A stretch of DNA of 44,353 nt from Planctomycetota bacterium (GCA_020851075.1 JADZDL010000021.1:1-44353); one strand, 5' to 3'; shown: positions 8,360 through 18,302, counted from the stretch's first letter. Numbers and translations are program-made. Notes: generated from the letters alone by a model not told the origin.

Positions 8360-11206
8360 CTATTGGGCCGTGCCGTAGAACGCCGCCGTCAACACGATCG
8401 GGCAGCCGTTCGGCTGCAGGACAGCACCCTGCAGGTCAAACGTCGCCCCAACTGGCAAGCCGGCGGGAACCTGTTCCACCTGATGCAGGCGGCCGTGGCC
8501 GTCGAGCGTCGCGATGCCGACCGTGATCAGGTCGTTGTAGGGCGGCAGGCCGATGTCCTGCAGGCCGAAGCAGCCGAGGTCGCGCGTGGCGGGGTTGCGC
8601 GGACCCGTGACCAGGAACACGAGCGAGTTGGCAGGGCCGCGCCAATCGAGCTGGAGGGTCGAACCGGAGGCAAACCCGTAGGCGTGTGGGCCATTGCAGG
8701 TGTCGCGGCCCGAACCGTTCACGCGCAGGGCGGCTTCGGCGCTGTTGGGCTGGCCCGGGCGCGTCGTGCATTCGCCGAGGCGGCGGTTGAGGTGCAGCAC
8801 AACGAACTCATTGTCGTCCGGCTGGCTGCTGCCGACGTGGCGGCCGACGCTGAACGGGAAGTTGTTGTCGTTGATGACACCGATCGTCTCCTCGTCAAAC
8901 ACCACGACATCTTCGATCGTGACGAACGGCATCGCAAACGTCTGGCCGAGGCCCACGTCGCCGGCCATCGCTGGCAGCGAGATGCTCGCCGGATCCGCAA
9001 TCGTCATGAGGTTGATGCCCTGCACCTTCTCGACCGTTCCACCGCCGCCGGGCAGTTCGATCTCGAAGATCGTCTTGAAGCCCGTGAGGCTGCCTTGGCT
9101 GTTATCGCGCTCGATGACGAGGCCGCGGTTCCTCGAGAACAGGATGAAGTCGCCGATCGCCGCGCCGCGCGCGTCGAGCGGATAGCTCCAGCGGGTTCCC
9201 GTGTAGCTGCGCGATGCGATGTCGAACTCGTGGATGCGCAGCGTGCGCGCCGGGTCGCCGACCAACACCCCTTCGAGCAGCGGGTAGAGTGTGCCGCCAT
9301 CGGGCGAGATCGCCATGCCTTCGAAGCCACCCGAACGCAGCGCGCGGAACGGCACCTGATCGCGGGTCTGGCGGTAGGGCCAGTAGAGGCCCGCGAGCCA
9401 TGGCGTGTTCTCGCCGTTCTCGGTCTGCAGGTTGGTGCCGTCGTCACTGCCGGGCACGTTGGGATCGTCGTAGATCGGGAAGTCGCCAAACAGGCACACG
9501 GTGCGAATGGCCGGGAAGTGCCGCTGCACGGCGACCAGCGTGCGGAAGTCGAAACTCTGCACGTCCGCGCGCTGCGCGAGGCCGTTGCTGGCGATGCGGC
9601 CAGCGATGGCCTGGACGAAGGCTGCCGGGCCGAACGTCCTGGTGACGAACTCCTGCCGCGGGTTGATCTTCGTTTCGATGTTGAAGCGCACGAGGCTCGC
9701 GTTGAGCGCCCGCACGGCCGCTTGCGGGTGCGACTGGCCGGCGCCGGTCTGGTAGTACGCGACGTAGAACTGCACGAAGTCGAAGACCTGCTGCAGGCTC
9801 GGCATCACGTACGGGCTTGGCAACGAGATCTGGCTGGCAAAGGCGACGCTGACCGGGGACAGGTTGAGGTCGTTCTGCTGGGTCGGGCCGCGGAACAGCT
9901 TGTCGGCGACATAGGTCTGCTGGATCTGCGCCAGCGTGAGGTCGCGCACGAGCACTTCATCCTGAGGGCCGTAGGGCTGGTTGTCCGCGCGGCGAGCCTT
10001 CTCCGACTGGATCAGGGGATCGTGGTCGAGCACGGCGTGGTGATCGAGCGTTACACCGCAGTCGAGTTCGAGGGTGGTCATCAGGTTGTCGAGGGCCACC
10101 TCGAACGCCGGCAGGGTGTTCTCAGGGCGCAGGTCGCGGCCGCCGCGGTGACCCTGGGCATCAAACCTGGTGCTATCGATGCGGCCATCGGGCAGCAGGT
10201 AGTCGCCTGGCACGGTATCGCCGTTGGCATCGAATGCCGCGACCGCCTGGTAGAGCAGGTCGGGACGGTCACTGATGATGCCGTCGACGCGCAGTTGCAT
10301 GAGTTCGGTCATGCGCGGCATGTCGTTGACCGTCCAGGCGACCACGGGGTAACCAGCGCTGCGCATGGAAGCGACATTGAAGATGTCGCTGCTCGCCGGC
10401 GAGAGGCCGGAGCCGACGGGCGGGTTCTGGCGGTTTTCGACGCCTTGGGCCGGGTTCTGGTCGTCGAGCATCACGTTCCACGGCGAGAACACGGGCGTGC
10501 GCGCACCGCCAAATCGGCGGGCGTTCTCACGCATCGCGTTCATGACGCGAAGGGCGCTGGCCTCTTCCGAGTAGGGGTTCTGCGGCGAACGGATTTCCTG
10601 ACCAGGGTGGTCGAAGTCGGGCAGCGCAATCGGCGCCTCGAGCAGGCGACCCTGCGCGTCGGTGTGGAGCAGGAACGGCCCGAACTCGTCGCCAAACCAC
10701 AGCGTGCCGTCGTTGGCCTGCATCATCGACTCGATGTCGAAGTCCGCGCCAGTCAGCTTCCGTTGCCCCGAGAAGTGGTTGGTGATCGCGAACGGGATGT
10801 GGTGGTTCGGGTCGCTGAGTTCGATGTGCGAGAGGACCTGGATCGTGCCTGCACCGCCGGTTGCCGTTTCGAAGTTGGGGCGGATCCGGTAGACGCGCAG
10901 TTGGTAGTCGGCCGAGTTCTCAATGCTGCCATAACCATAGTCCGACATTGCCAGGAAGGTGCCGTTGCCCAGATCGGCAATGGCGCTGAAGCCCTGCACG
11001 GGCTGTTGGTTCAGGAATGGCACCTGGATGCCGTTCACTGGGCCGACGATCTGCCGGCCACTCGTGGGGCCTGGCGAGAACGTGGCCGCTGGCAGCACGG
11101 CGCGCCCTACCAGGCTGGCATCACTTTGGGCGGCGAGGCCACCGGTGAGGAAGATCGCGACACCGATGGCGTGCGCGACGAGAGATTTTGCTTCTGAGCG
11201 ATCCAT
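8360..11206 (-). CDS. secreted phytase-like esterase domain with an inserted glycerophosphodiester phosphodiesterase domain
   Basis: 948 residues from the ATG at 11204-11206, which gives a signal peptide (IGVAIFLTGGLAAQ). The open frame runs 87 codons further upstream but without signal or family similarity. Residues about 65-210 match the first half of the 'esterase-like activity of phytase' domain (GFSAIADLGNGTFLAMSD, DIESMMQANDGTLWFGDEFG, EIRSPQNP). Its second half resumes at about 625 (GGFEGMAISPDGGTLYPLLE to DNNFPF near 784). The insert is a GDPD: HRGGRDLRPENT at 353-364 with His353, Arg354 and Glu362, then Glu380/Asp382, the general-acid His395 in LDHDP, and FNIETK at 509-513. The usual GDPD ending (VVAWTVND...VDGIISDRPDLL) lies before the HRG motif, at 288-318, so the barrel appears circularly permuted. 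Residues about 828-948 form the C-terminal module shared with neighbours. Probably releases phosphate or glycerol phosphate from extracellular phosphodiesters. Confidence 0.82.
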   Translation of the reverse strand: MDRSEAKSLVAHAIGVAIFLTGGLAAQSDASLVGRAVLPAATFSPGPTSGRQIVGPVNGIQVPFLNQQPVQGFSAIADLGNGTFLAMSDYGYGSIENSADYQLRVYRIRPNFETATGGAGTIQVLSHIELSDPNHHIPFAITNHFSGQRKLTGADFDIESMMQANDGTLWFGDEFGPFLLHTDAQGRLLEAPIALPDFDHPGQEIRSPQNPYSEEASALRVMNAMRENARRFGGARTPVFSPWNVMLDDQNPAQGVENRQNPPVGSGLSPASSDIFNVASMRSAGYPVVAWTVNDMPRMTELMQLRVDGIISDRPDLLYQAVAAFDANGDTVPGDYLLPDGRIDSTRFDAQGHRGGRDLRPENTLPAFEVALDNLMTTLELDCGVTLDHHAVLDHDPLIQSEKARRADNQPYGPQDEVLVRDLTLAQIQQTYVADKLFRGPTQQNDLNLSPVSVAFASQISLPSPYVMPSLQQVFDFVQFYVAYYQTGAGQSHPQAAVRALNASLVRFNIETKINPRQEFVTRTFGPAAFVQAIAGRIASNGLAQRADVQSFDFRTLVAVQRHFPAIRTVCLFGDFPIYDDPNVPGSDDGTNLQTENGENTPWLAGLYWPYRQTRDQVPFRALRSGGFEGMAISPDGGTLYPLLEGVLVGDPARTLRIHEFDIASRSYTGTRWSYPLDARGAAIGDFILFSRNRGLVIERDNSQGSLTGFKTIFEIELPGGGGTVEKVQGINLMTIADPASISLPAMAGDVGLGQTFAMPFVTIEDVVVFDEETIGVINDNNFPFSVGRHVGSSQPDDNEFVVLHLNRRLGECTTRPGQPNSAEAALRVNGSGRDTCNGPHAYGFASGSTLQLDWRGPANSLVFLVTGPRNPATRDLGCFGLQDIGLPPYNDLITVGIATLDGHGRLHQVEQVPAGLPVGATFDLQGAVLQPNGCPIVLTAAFYGTAQ

Positions 11207-11429
11207 GCCATGGCTGTAGCGGACGCCTTCGCAGCGCATCGTGAGCGCGCTGTGAAGCAATCGGATTCTCGGGCGGCCCTGGGCAAGGAACGTCGAAGAA
11301 CGTGCGCGGGCCGTGAACCACGCGACAAGCGCCGACGCAGCATCGCCCTGACTACGGTCCGATCGGAGGTCGAGGGCGGGTGTTCCTGTTTGGCCGCCTG
11401 CAGGCCGTCGGCTACACCATGCAGCAGCG

Positions 11430-12773
11430 ATGAGCCAAGCCATTTCCACCAAGCCCCCGAGCGGCATGCGCGACTTCCTCGCTGCCGACGTTGTCCGCCG
11501 CCGCCACGTGCTGTCCGTCGTGCAGCGCGTCTACGAATCGTTCGGGTTCGTGCCGCTCGAGACGCCGACGATCGAGAACCTGTCGACGCTGCTCGGCAAG
11601 TACGGGCCCGAAGGCGACCAGCTGCTGTATCGCATCCTGCATCGCCGCGACAAGCTGCAGCGCGCGCTCGGTGGCGAATCGGTGACCGAACTGGACCTCT
11701 CCGACGAGGGGCTGCGCTACGACCTGACCGTGCCGCTCGCGCGTGTGGTGGCCAACTACCGCGACCTGCCGGCCTACTACAAGCGTTACGCGATCCAGCC
11801 CGTGTGGCGCGCGGACCGGCCCGCGAAGGGGCGGTTCCGCGAGTTCTACCAGTGCGACGTCGATATCACGGGCACGAAGAGCCTCGTCGCCGATGCCGAA
11901 GTCTGCGGCGCCGTGGCGCTCGTGCTGCGCGAGCTCGGCTTTGCAGACTTCTCGATCCACGTAAACCACCGCGAACTGCTGCGCGCGCTCGTTGCCTCGG
12001 CGGGCATTCCTCCGGAACAGGAGGGCTTGGCGCTGATCGTGCTCGACAAACTCGACAAGGTGGGGCCCGACGGCGTGAAGAAGGAACTCGCCGAGAAGGG
12101 CATCGCGCTGGCCGAGAGTGAAGCGATGCTGCGCACTCTCGAGGACGCGCGGCAGCCTGGCGCGCTCGAGCGCTTCGCGTCGAGTGATGGTCCGTTTGCG
12201 CACGGTGCGCGCGAACTGCGCGAACTGCTCGCCGCGGCCGCCAATGGCCCCGCCGCGGCCCATCTCGTCTTCGATCCGACGCTCGCGCGCGGGCTCAGCT
12301 ACTACACGGGGCCGATCTTCGAGATCTCGTGCGCGGGCCTCGCCGGGTCGATGGGCGGTGGTGGACGCTACGACAACCTGATCGGCATGTTCATGAAGCA
12401 GCAGGTGCCCGCGGTCGGCTTCTCGTTGGGTCTCGAACGGGTGCTGCTGGTCATGGAAGAGCGCGGCATGTTCGGCGCGCTCGGCATCGGCCCGCAGGTG
12501 CTGCTGTGTCGGTTTGCCGACGTGCCCCCGGCGGCGGCGATCGCTTTGGCGACGCAGTTGCGCGCGCAGGGCCTGCGCGTCGAGGTGTTTGCCGATGCGC
12601 CGGCGCTCGGCAAGCAGCTCGGCTATGCGAGCACGATCGGGGCGCCGTTCGCGGCGATTCTTGGCACCAACGAACTGGCGGCTGGCACCGTGGGGCTGAA
12701 GAACCTCGTCACGGGCGAGCAGGTCACCATACCGGTGGGTGAGGTCGCGGCGCGCGTGCTCGCGAATGGGTAG
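11430..12773 (+). CDS. hisS: histidine--tRNA ligase
   Basis: 447 residues. Class II aminoacyl-tRNA synthetase that charges tRNA-His in the cytoplasm. Motif 1 region PSGMRDF at the N-terminus, LRYDLTVPLARVVA, motif 2 with QPVWRADRPAKGRFREFYQC, the histidine-specific signatures LARGLSYYTGPIFEI and GGGRYDNL, and motif 3 AVGFSLGLERV are all present. A C-terminal anticodon-binding domain follows from about residue 355. The full set of His-binding motifs and the anticodon domain argue against the HisZ regulatory paralogue. A minute open frame ATG-CAG-CAG-CGA-TGA (11419-11433) overlaps the start. No T-box is seen in the 223-bp divergent gap upstream. Confidence 0.95.
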   Translation: MSQAISTKPPSGMRDFLAADVVRRRHVLSVVQRVYESFGFVPLETPTIENLSTLLGKYGPEGDQLLYRILHRRDKLQRALGGESVTELDLSDEGLRYDLTVPLARVVANYRDLPAYYKRYAIQPVWRADRPAKGRFREFYQCDVDITGTKSLVADAEVCGAVALVLRELGFADFSIHVNHRELLRALVASAGIPPEQEGLALIVLDKLDKVGPDGVKKELAEKGIALAESEAMLRTLEDARQPGALERFASSDGPFAHGARELRELLAAAANGPAAAHLVFDPTLARGLSYYTGPIFEISCAGLAGSMGGGGRYDNLIGMFMKQQVPAVGFSLGLERVLLVMEERGMFGALGIGPQVLLCRFADVPPAAAIALATQLRAQGLRVEVFADAPALGKQLGYASTIGAPFAAILGTNELAAGTVGLKNLVTGEQVTIPVGEVAARVLANG

Positions 12774-12815
12774 TGCCGCGCGCGGAGTTCCTGGAAGTGG
12801 TCTCGCGACCGAGTG

Positions 12816-14804
12816 CTACGGCTGTCGCAGCTTGACCGGGGTCGTCGCCCAGACCTCGACCTGCACTGTGCGTTCGATGTGGGAGCCGCCGCGCAGATCG
12901 ATCGAAAGCGAGTACTCGCCGGGTGGTAGAGTCGTCGCGAGGTGATTGATATTGCCTTGCTGCAGCACGCCGGGTTCGGCGATGCGCACGCCACCACTGC
13001 CGTTATACGTGATGGTATGGGGTGTGATCTCGTGGCCAGCCGCGTCGCGCAGGGTGAAGGTGCCCGCGGGCCGCATGCCGTTCTGCTCCCGCAGATCGAG
13101 TGCGATCCTGCCGCCGAACGCCACGTTCTGCTCGATCGCGATGCCAGCGGGTGGCACGGTGATCTCGGCCAGCGAAGGCAGCAACAACTGACTGCCGGGA
13201 GCGGTGTCGTTGCCGCGTATGGCGAGTCGGTAGCTGCCTGGGGGGACCTCGACCACGAACGGCGCGTCGTCGCGTTCGCGTTCGCAGAGCAGCGAGAACT
13301 CAGGACCTTCCGGCACAGGGTGCCACACGAACTGCGCGGCGAGCAGGCCTGGCTTGCTGCGCAGGAGAATGCTCACCCGTGCCAACTCCGTGTCGAGCAG
13401 CTCCAGTGGGATCTGTTGCGCAGCTACGTCGGGAGAGAGGGGGACCCACGCGGAGGTGCGCACCCCGGCGCTTGCGCGGGCGCGCGTGGCTTGCGGCCCG
13501 AGCGTGGCGCGGAGTTGGCCCGTGTTGTCGGTGGGCCAGGAGATGCCGTCGAGGTGCACGGTTGCGCGGGGCACTGGTTGGCCGTTGGCGAGGACTTGAA
13601 AGGTCACCAGGTCGCCAGGGGCGATGAGTTCTGCAAAGCCTGGCGCGCTGGCGACGGCACTCGGCTCCCCGGCGAGCAGCAGCGGATTTGCGGTGGTTGC
13701 CGTCAGGAGAAACGGCACGCCGGGCGGGATCTGCAGCGTGAACGCACCACGTTCGTCGGTGTGCCCCTGGGCGCCGCGGTGCAGACCATCGGTAGGCGAC
13801 CAGTGCAGGTTCGTGTGCCACGGGGCCGTCGTGGCCGATGCTGGTTGGGCCACGACTTCGACGTTGCCCAGGGGGCGACCATCCGCGAACGTGACGCGGC
13901 CGGTGAGCGGCGCGGCCTGCGTGAGCACCAGGTCCGCTACGGTGCGCGTGGTGAGGCGCGCCGCCTCCGCACGCACCGCGGCTGGTAGCAGGTCGGTGCG
14001 CGGCTCGCGCGAGTCGAACTCGCGGGGTTCTTCGAGCGACACCGGCTTGCCGAAGTCGAGCAGCATCGGGGTTTGCTGGTTGGACCACCATGCAAGTGGT
14101 GAACGATCCGCCAATGCCTCACCGAGCAGGAGCAGGGGCACGTCGGGTGGCACACGCAGCAGGTAGGCGCCATCCGGTTGCGATTCGGCGCGAGCCAGGA
14201 GCGGCTCCTCTGGGCCGCTTTCACGCCACGCGAATGCACTCACGCGCGCCACGATGCCCGTCCCATCTGGCCCCAAGATGCGGCCGCGCAGCAGGGAACT
14301 CTGGTAGACGGTGAGTTCGAGGCGCCCTGTCCTCTGCAGTGGTTCCGTTTGGTGATAGGCCCGTTCGAGGATGTAGTGGTCGTCGGCCGCGATCACGAGC
14401 AGGTTCGTGATGCCAGGCAGCTTGGCAAACGGTGGTGGCTCGAAGCGGCTCGTGCCCTGGGCATCGACGGCAATGCTCAATTGCAGGCGATTCTCGAACA
14501 CCAACACTAGCGGCGCGGTCCAAGGCACCGCGGGATCGATGCCAAGCAGTTGCACCGTCCATTCGTCGTCCTTCGCACTGCCATCGTGGATGGCAACTTG
14601 CTCCCGGGTGCTCGAAGTGCTGCCCCGGGTGGCCGCAAGGTCGTTCTGGCTCCGTTCCAGGGCCGCAGCGCTGGGCGCGTTGGCGCCCATGGCGGCCTGC
14701 GACGGCACAGGGACGCGGTTCTGCCAGGTCTCGGCGAGCAGCCACTGCCATAGCAGCAGGGCCAGCATTGCGGTTCCGAGCCCTGCGAGCAACCACCTAC
14801 GCAT
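12816..14804 (-). CDS. membrane-anchored protein with carboxypeptidase regulatory-like domain(s)
   Basis: 662 residues from ATG 14802-14804; a GTG three codons upstream is the alternative. A single N-terminal hydrophobic helix (MRRWLLAGLGTAMLALLLWQ) looks like an uncleaved anchor or signal. The rest is beta-rich and extracytoplasmic. A CarboxypepD_reg-type strand pattern is visible around LTGRVTFADGRPLGNVEVVA followed by TDERGAFTLQIPPG. Weaker repeats of the same rhythm appear at LLRGRILGPDGTGIVARVSA...YLLRVPPDVP, VPRATVHLDGISWPTDNTG, and near the C-terminus (LPPGEYSLSIDLRGG). Such domains are small Ig/transthyretin-like sandwiches found in adhesive or surface proteins; no enzyme motif is present. 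Convergent with hisS (42 bp) and 34 bp downstream of the dioxygenase gene on the same strand, so it may be the last gene of that operon. Confidence 0.65.
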   Translation of the reverse strand: MRRWLLAGLGTAMLALLLWQWLLAETWQNRVPVPSQAAMGANAPSAAALERSQNDLAATRGSTSSTREQVAIHDGSAKDDEWTVQLLGIDPAVPWTAPLVLVFENRLQLSIAVDAQGTSRFEPPPFAKLPGITNLLVIAADDHYILERAYHQTEPLQRTGRLELTVYQSSLLRGRILGPDGTGIVARVSAFAWRESGPEEPLLARAESQPDGAYLLRVPPDVPLLLLGEALADRSPLAWWSNQQTPMLLDFGKPVSLEEPREFDSREPRTDLLPAAVRAEAARLTTRTVADLVLTQAAPLTGRVTFADGRPLGNVEVVAQPASATTAPWHTNLHWSPTDGLHRGAQGHTDERGAFTLQIPPGVPFLLTATTANPLLLAGEPSAVASAPGFAELIAPGDLVTFQVLANGQPVPRATVHLDGISWPTDNTGQLRATLGPQATRARASAGVRTSAWVPLSPDVAAQQIPLELLDTELARVSILLRSKPGLLAAQFVWHPVPEGPEFSLLCERERDDAPFVVEVPPGSYRLAIRGNDTAPGSQLLLPSLAEITVPPAGIAIEQNVAFGGRIALDLREQNGMRPAGTFTLRDAAGHEITPHTITYNGSGGVRIAEPGVLQQGNINHLATTLPPGEYSLSIDLRGGSHIERTVQVEVWATTPVKLRQP

Positions 14805-14838
14805 GACGGGCACGATAGCGGATGGTCCGGAACGCGTC

Positions 14839-15630
14839 TTAGCCGAATTGCACGGCGGAGACGACGGCGCCCATCACGGTGTCCGTGAACACCGTGCGCC
14901 CGCGGTCCAGGCCGGCGGCACCCGCCGCGACCATGAGCGGCAGCAGGTGCTCTTCGCGCGGGTGGCACTGCCGGGCCGCGGGCGCACGTTCCCAGGCGGT
15001 CAATGCGGCGTCGCGTTCGGCGGGAGTGGCGGCGCAGGTCGACTGCAGCCACACATCGAACTGCTGGCTTGCGGCAAGTGCGCGCGGCGAACCGAAGCTG
15101 CGCAGGTCGTGAAAGCTCATGCCGCTGCCCAGGATCAGCACGCCTTCGTCGCGCAGCGGCTGCAAGGCGCGCCCGAACGCGAGGTGGGTGGCGGGATCGA
15201 GGCCACGCTGCAGCGACAACTGCACGGTGGGAATCTGCGCGTTCGGATAGGCGACCTTCAGCGGCACGAAGACGCCGTGGTCGAAGCCGCGCTGGGCGTT
15301 GCCCACACAGCGGATTCCGGCAGCGCGCAGCAGTTCGGTCGTGCGCGAAGCAAGCTCAGGCGAACCAGGGGCTGGCCACCGCAGCGTGTAGGTGTGCGCC
15401 GGGAAACCGTGGTAGTCGTAGATCAGCGCTGGCGCGTTCGCAGTGGTCACTTCCGGCGTTGGCGTCTCCCAGTGCGCCGAGATCACGAGCAGCGCCTTCG
15501 GCACGGCAGGCAGGGTCGAAGGCAGTGCCGCGAGCCAGGTCTGCATGCGATCCCACGTGTGGGGCGGATCCCATTCCATGAAGAAGCACGGGCCGCCACC
15601 GTGCGGCAGGTAGATCGTCGGTTGGCGCAT
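14839..15630 (-). CDS. DODA-type extradiol aromatic ring-opening dioxygenase family protein
   Basis: 263 residues, the full family length. LigB superfamily, YgiD/DOPA-dioxygenase subgroup: these non-heme enzymes cleave catechol-like rings next to the hydroxyls. Conserved family positions are present: YLPHGGGP (His10), ISAHWE (His53), YDYHGFP (His74), GFDHGVFVPL (His118), SGMSFHD (His174) and REEHLLPLMVAAGAAG (His228), which include the candidate metal ligands and acid/base His. The start ATG lies 1 nt after the stop of the GNAT-nitrilase gene, so the two are almost certainly co-transcribed. The natural substrate of bacterial YgiD proteins is mostly unknown, and no aromatic degradation genes are nearby. 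Confidence 0.85.
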   Translation of the reverse strand: MRQPTIYLPHGGGPCFFMEWDPPHTWDRMQTWLAALPSTLPAVPKALLVISAHWETPTPEVTTANAPALIYDYHGFPAHTYTLRWPAPGSPELASRTTELLRAAGIRCVGNAQRGFDHGVFVPLKVAYPNAQIPTVQLSLQRGLDPATHLAFGRALQPLRDEGVLILGSGMSFHDLRSFGSPRALAASQQFDVWLQSTCAATPAERDAALTAWERAPAARQCHPREEHLLPLMVAAGAAGLDRGRTVFTDTVMGAVVSAVQFG

Positions 15631-15631
15631 G

Positions 15632-17188
15632 TCAGACGTCGTAGTCTACGCCGTCCTCGCGGTAGCGCACGCTGTACAGGTCGCGGCGGCGATCACGCCA
15701 GTTCTGGGTCGTGCCGCGATAGCGATGCCGGCGCAACAACTCGATATCGAGGTCCTGCATGACGAGGGTCTCGATATTCGGCGTGCATTCCGCGGCGATC
15801 GTATCGCGGCTGAACGGGATGTCGGCCGGCGTGAAGATGCCGGACTGCGCGTAGTGGATGTCGGCGTTCGTGACCTGCGGCAGGTTGCCAACACAGCCCG
15901 ACAGCACCACATACATGTGGTTCTCGATGCAGCGCGCCATCGCGCAGTTGCGCACGCGCAGGTAGCCGAAACGTTCGTCGGTGTTGAACGGCACGAACAG
16001 GATCTGCGCGCCCTTCTTCGCGGCGATGCGAGCGAGCTCGGGGAACTCGACGTCGTAGCAGATCAGGATCGCGACGCGGCCGCAGTCGGTGTCGAACACC
16101 TCGACCTTGTTGCCGCCGGTGACTCCCCACCAACGCCATTCCGCTGGCGTCACGTGGATCTTGTATTGCTTGGCGATCGTGCCGTCGCGGCGGAACAGGT
16201 AGCTGATGTTGTAGAGCACCCCGTCTTCGACGGCGAAGTTGCTACCGCCGATGATGTTGACGTGGTAACGAACGGCGAGGCCCGTGAACAGTTCGAGGTA
16301 GCGCGGCGTGAACTCGGCTAGCTTGCGCGCGGCCATGCTGGGGCGTTTGGCGTCGACGAGCGAGAGCAGCTGCGTCGTGAACAGTTCGGGGAACGTGACG
16401 AAGTCACACTTGTAGTCGCCGGCCGTGTCGACGAAGTACGACACCTGCTTCTCGAACTGTTCGAACGACTCGATGCGGTGCATGTGGTACTGCACGGTGG
16501 CGAGCCTCACCATCTGCACGGCGCGCATCGAGCGCTTCTGGAACGGTCGATACTCGACGTTGACCCACTCCATGTGGGTGGCCCAGCCGACACTGTCTTC
16601 GTCGGACGGCAGGTAGTCGGGGATCAGCTGCTTGAGTTCGAAGCCGTTGGCGAGCTGGGTCGTGAGCACGGGATCGTACAGGGTCTTGTCTTCGACGTTC
16701 TGCACGTATTCGTGCGCCGTCAGCTCGTCCTTGTGCGCGCTGTAGCCAGGAATGCGGCCGCCGATCACGATTGCCTTCAGGTTGTAGTCGCGAGCGAGCT
16801 GCTTGCGCGCTTCATAGAGGCGTCGGGCGAGGCGCATGCCGCGGTACTCGGGATCGACCATGATCTCGATGCCGTAGAGCACGTCGCCTTTGGGGTTGTG
16901 GTTGCGGATGTAGCCGCGGTCGGCAACCTGCTTCCAATCGTGCCAGTCCGAGCACAGGTCGTAGTCGACCATGAGGCTGCAGGAAGATGCGACCAGCTCG
17001 CCGTTGTAGAACACCCCGATCTGGCCGGCGGCGAAGTTTTCGATCTGGCTTTGCACGTGGGCCAGGGTCCAGGTCGGCATACCCGGGAAGCAGCGTAGTT
17101 GCAGCGCCACAATCGCATCGAAGTCGGTCTCCTGCAGGTTGCGGACGTGGATCTTGTTGCTGAACTGTTCGAGGTCTACCTTCGCCAT
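15632..17188 (-). CDS. bifunctional GNAT acetyltransferase / carbon-nitrogen hydrolase
   Basis: 518 residues from ATG 17186-17188; the frame is open 31 codons further but with no family similarity. Residues about 10-215 are a GNAT domain: [20 protein letters not shown] carries the R-G-x-x-x acetyl-CoA loop. Residues about 225-500 are a nitrilase-superfamily amidase with the Glu-Lys-Cys triad visible in TFPELFTTQ (Glu), [12 protein letters not shown] (Lys) and [11 protein letters not shown] (Cys). The fusion is a known family in which the amidase half hydrolyses a C-N amide bond and the GNAT half probably acylates an amine; its substrate is not established. Paired with the extradiol dioxygenase gene (1-nt gap). 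Divergent from the gene at 17271. Confidence 0.88.
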   Translation of the reverse strand: MAKVDLEQFSNKIHVRNLQETDFDAIVALQLRCFPGMPTWTLAHVQSQIENFAAGQIGVFYNGELVASSCSLMVDYDLCSDWHDWKQVADRGYIRNHNPKGDVLYGIEIMVDPEYRGMRLARRLYEARKQLARDYNLKAIVIGGRIPGYSAHKDELTAHEYVQNVEDKTLYDPVLTTQLANGFELKQLIPDYLPSDEDSVGWATHMEWVNVEYRPFQKRSMRAVQMVRLATVQYHMHRIESFEQFEKQVSYFVDTAGDYKCDFVTFPELFTTQLLSLVDAKRPSMAARKLAEFTPRYLELFTGLAVRYHVNIIGGSNFAVEDGVLYNISYLFRRDGTIAKQYKIHVTPAEWRWWGVTGGNKVEVFDTDCGRVAILICYDVEFPELARIAAKKGAQILFVPFNTDERFGYLRVRNCAMARCIENHMYVVLSGCVGNLPQVTNADIHYAQSGIFTPADIPFSRDTIAAECTPNIETLVMQDLDIELLRRHRYRGTTQNWRDRRRDLYSVRYREDGVDYDV

Positions 17189-17270
17189 GGCACCATCATG
17201 ACGGAATCGTCCCCACGGCGTACCAACGGTCTGCAGCGCACAGTGGACGTTCTGGCCGGTGTCCGCCAAG

Positions 17271-18302
17271 ATGAATGCCATGGTCGCGCCTGATTCGCCG
17301 AGCCCGCAGCACCCTCTCCAGCCCGAAGAGCTGGAGCTCGTGGCGCAGGTTTCCGAGGCGCTGCGGCACGATCGCAGTGAAGGTGCCGCCTACTCGATCC
17401 AGGCGATCGAAGCCCAGCTGCAGAGCCTTACGCTGTTTGGCGAACTGCTGCGTCGCTACCCGTCGCCGCTGCAGGAGCAGAGCCTCGGCGGCAAGCGGCG
17501 CGGTCTCGAGACGCTGGTCGATTCGCTCGTGTCGACGGACCAGGCCACATTCCCGTTCCGCGCGCCGACGCAGGCGTTGGTGGGCCGCGCGATGAACATG
17601 GCGCACATCAACTTCCTGCGCATGCTGTGGCACCTCGCCGGGGGCCTCGCGGATGTCGAACAGGCCAACGCACTGCGCGAACTCGCCGCGCGGCGCCTGC
17701 GCGCGGCGGTGCACTGCCGCCTCGTCGAAGAGGTGCTCGCCGACATCGTCACCGACAGCCTCGTGGATCGAAAACTGCGCGAGCAAGGCGTGCGCAACCT
17801 CGCCCAACTGTGGGGCAACCGGCTCACGTGGCGCGTGAACAACTTCTTCCCGATCCTTGCCGCGACGTGGGAGGCCCGGCAGCGCGTGCGCGTGATCGGC
17901 GGCACGCTGGCTGGCAGCTGCGAGATCGTGCAGTTGTTGACGCAGGGTGGTGAGGAGGAGTTTGTGGACCTGCTGCTCGACCAGGACTACGGCGAAGTCG
18001 AGGTGCAGGCGTTCCGCGAGTTCCTGTTTGGCACATCGTCGGAAGAGCTCGAACGGCTCGCGCAGCGCATGGCGGCCGAGAATCTGAGCAGCATCGAACT
18101 CGACAGCCGCATCGGACCCTTGCGGGTGGGGGAAACTGCGCGCGATGCTGGTTCGATCCTGTTCGAGTTCTTCCGGCAGCGGCTCGTGCAGTGCAGTGCG
18201 CGCCGCACGGCGAAGTTGCCTGGGCCGCGGCACACGGCGGAGGGGTATGTGATGCTCGCGTGGTTGGCGCGGCAGTCGGAAGCGATGCCGGGCGCTTGTT
18301 AG
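17271..18302 (+). CDS. conserved-looking hypothetical helical cytoplasmic protein
   Basis: 343 residues from ATG 17271 (ATG 17280 and GTG 17259 are alternatives; none has a clear Shine-Dalgarno). I do not recognise a family. The protein is almost wholly alpha-helical by composition, rich in Leu, Ala, Arg and Glu, with no signal peptide or membrane helix. It contains paired long helices ([40 protein letters not shown]) and two segments with several aromatic and polar residues ([38 protein letters not shown]). Base use matches its neighbours. It diverges from the GNAT-nitrilase gene (82 bp) and converges on polA (19 bp). Confidence 0.6.
   Translation: MNAMVAPDSPSPQHPLQPEELELVAQVSEALRHDRSEGAAYSIQAIEAQLQSLTLFGELLRRYPSPLQEQSLGGKRRGLETLVDSLVSTDQATFPFRAPTQALVGRAMNMAHINFLRMLWHLAGGLADVEQANALRELAARRLRAAVHCRLVEEVLADIVTDSLVDRKLREQGVRNLAQLWGNRLTWRVNNFFPILAATWEARQRVRVIGGTLAGSCEIVQLLTQGGEEEFVDLLLDQDYGEVEVQAFREFLFGTSSEELERLAQRMAAENLSSIELDSRIGPLRVGETARDAGSILFEFFRQRLVQCSARRTAKLPGPRHTAEGYVMLAWLARQSEAMPGAC

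Noticed and set aside
8363..11197. 944-codon open frame on the plus strand
   Set aside because: Antisense to the phytase/GDPD gene. Its translation is rich in Arg, Val and Ala with no domain, and the opposite strand has clear motifs and a signal peptide.
11430..12773. HisZ, the regulatory paralogue of HisRS
   Set aside because: The tRNA-synthetase motifs and the C-terminal anticodon-binding domain are complete, and no hisG lies nearby.
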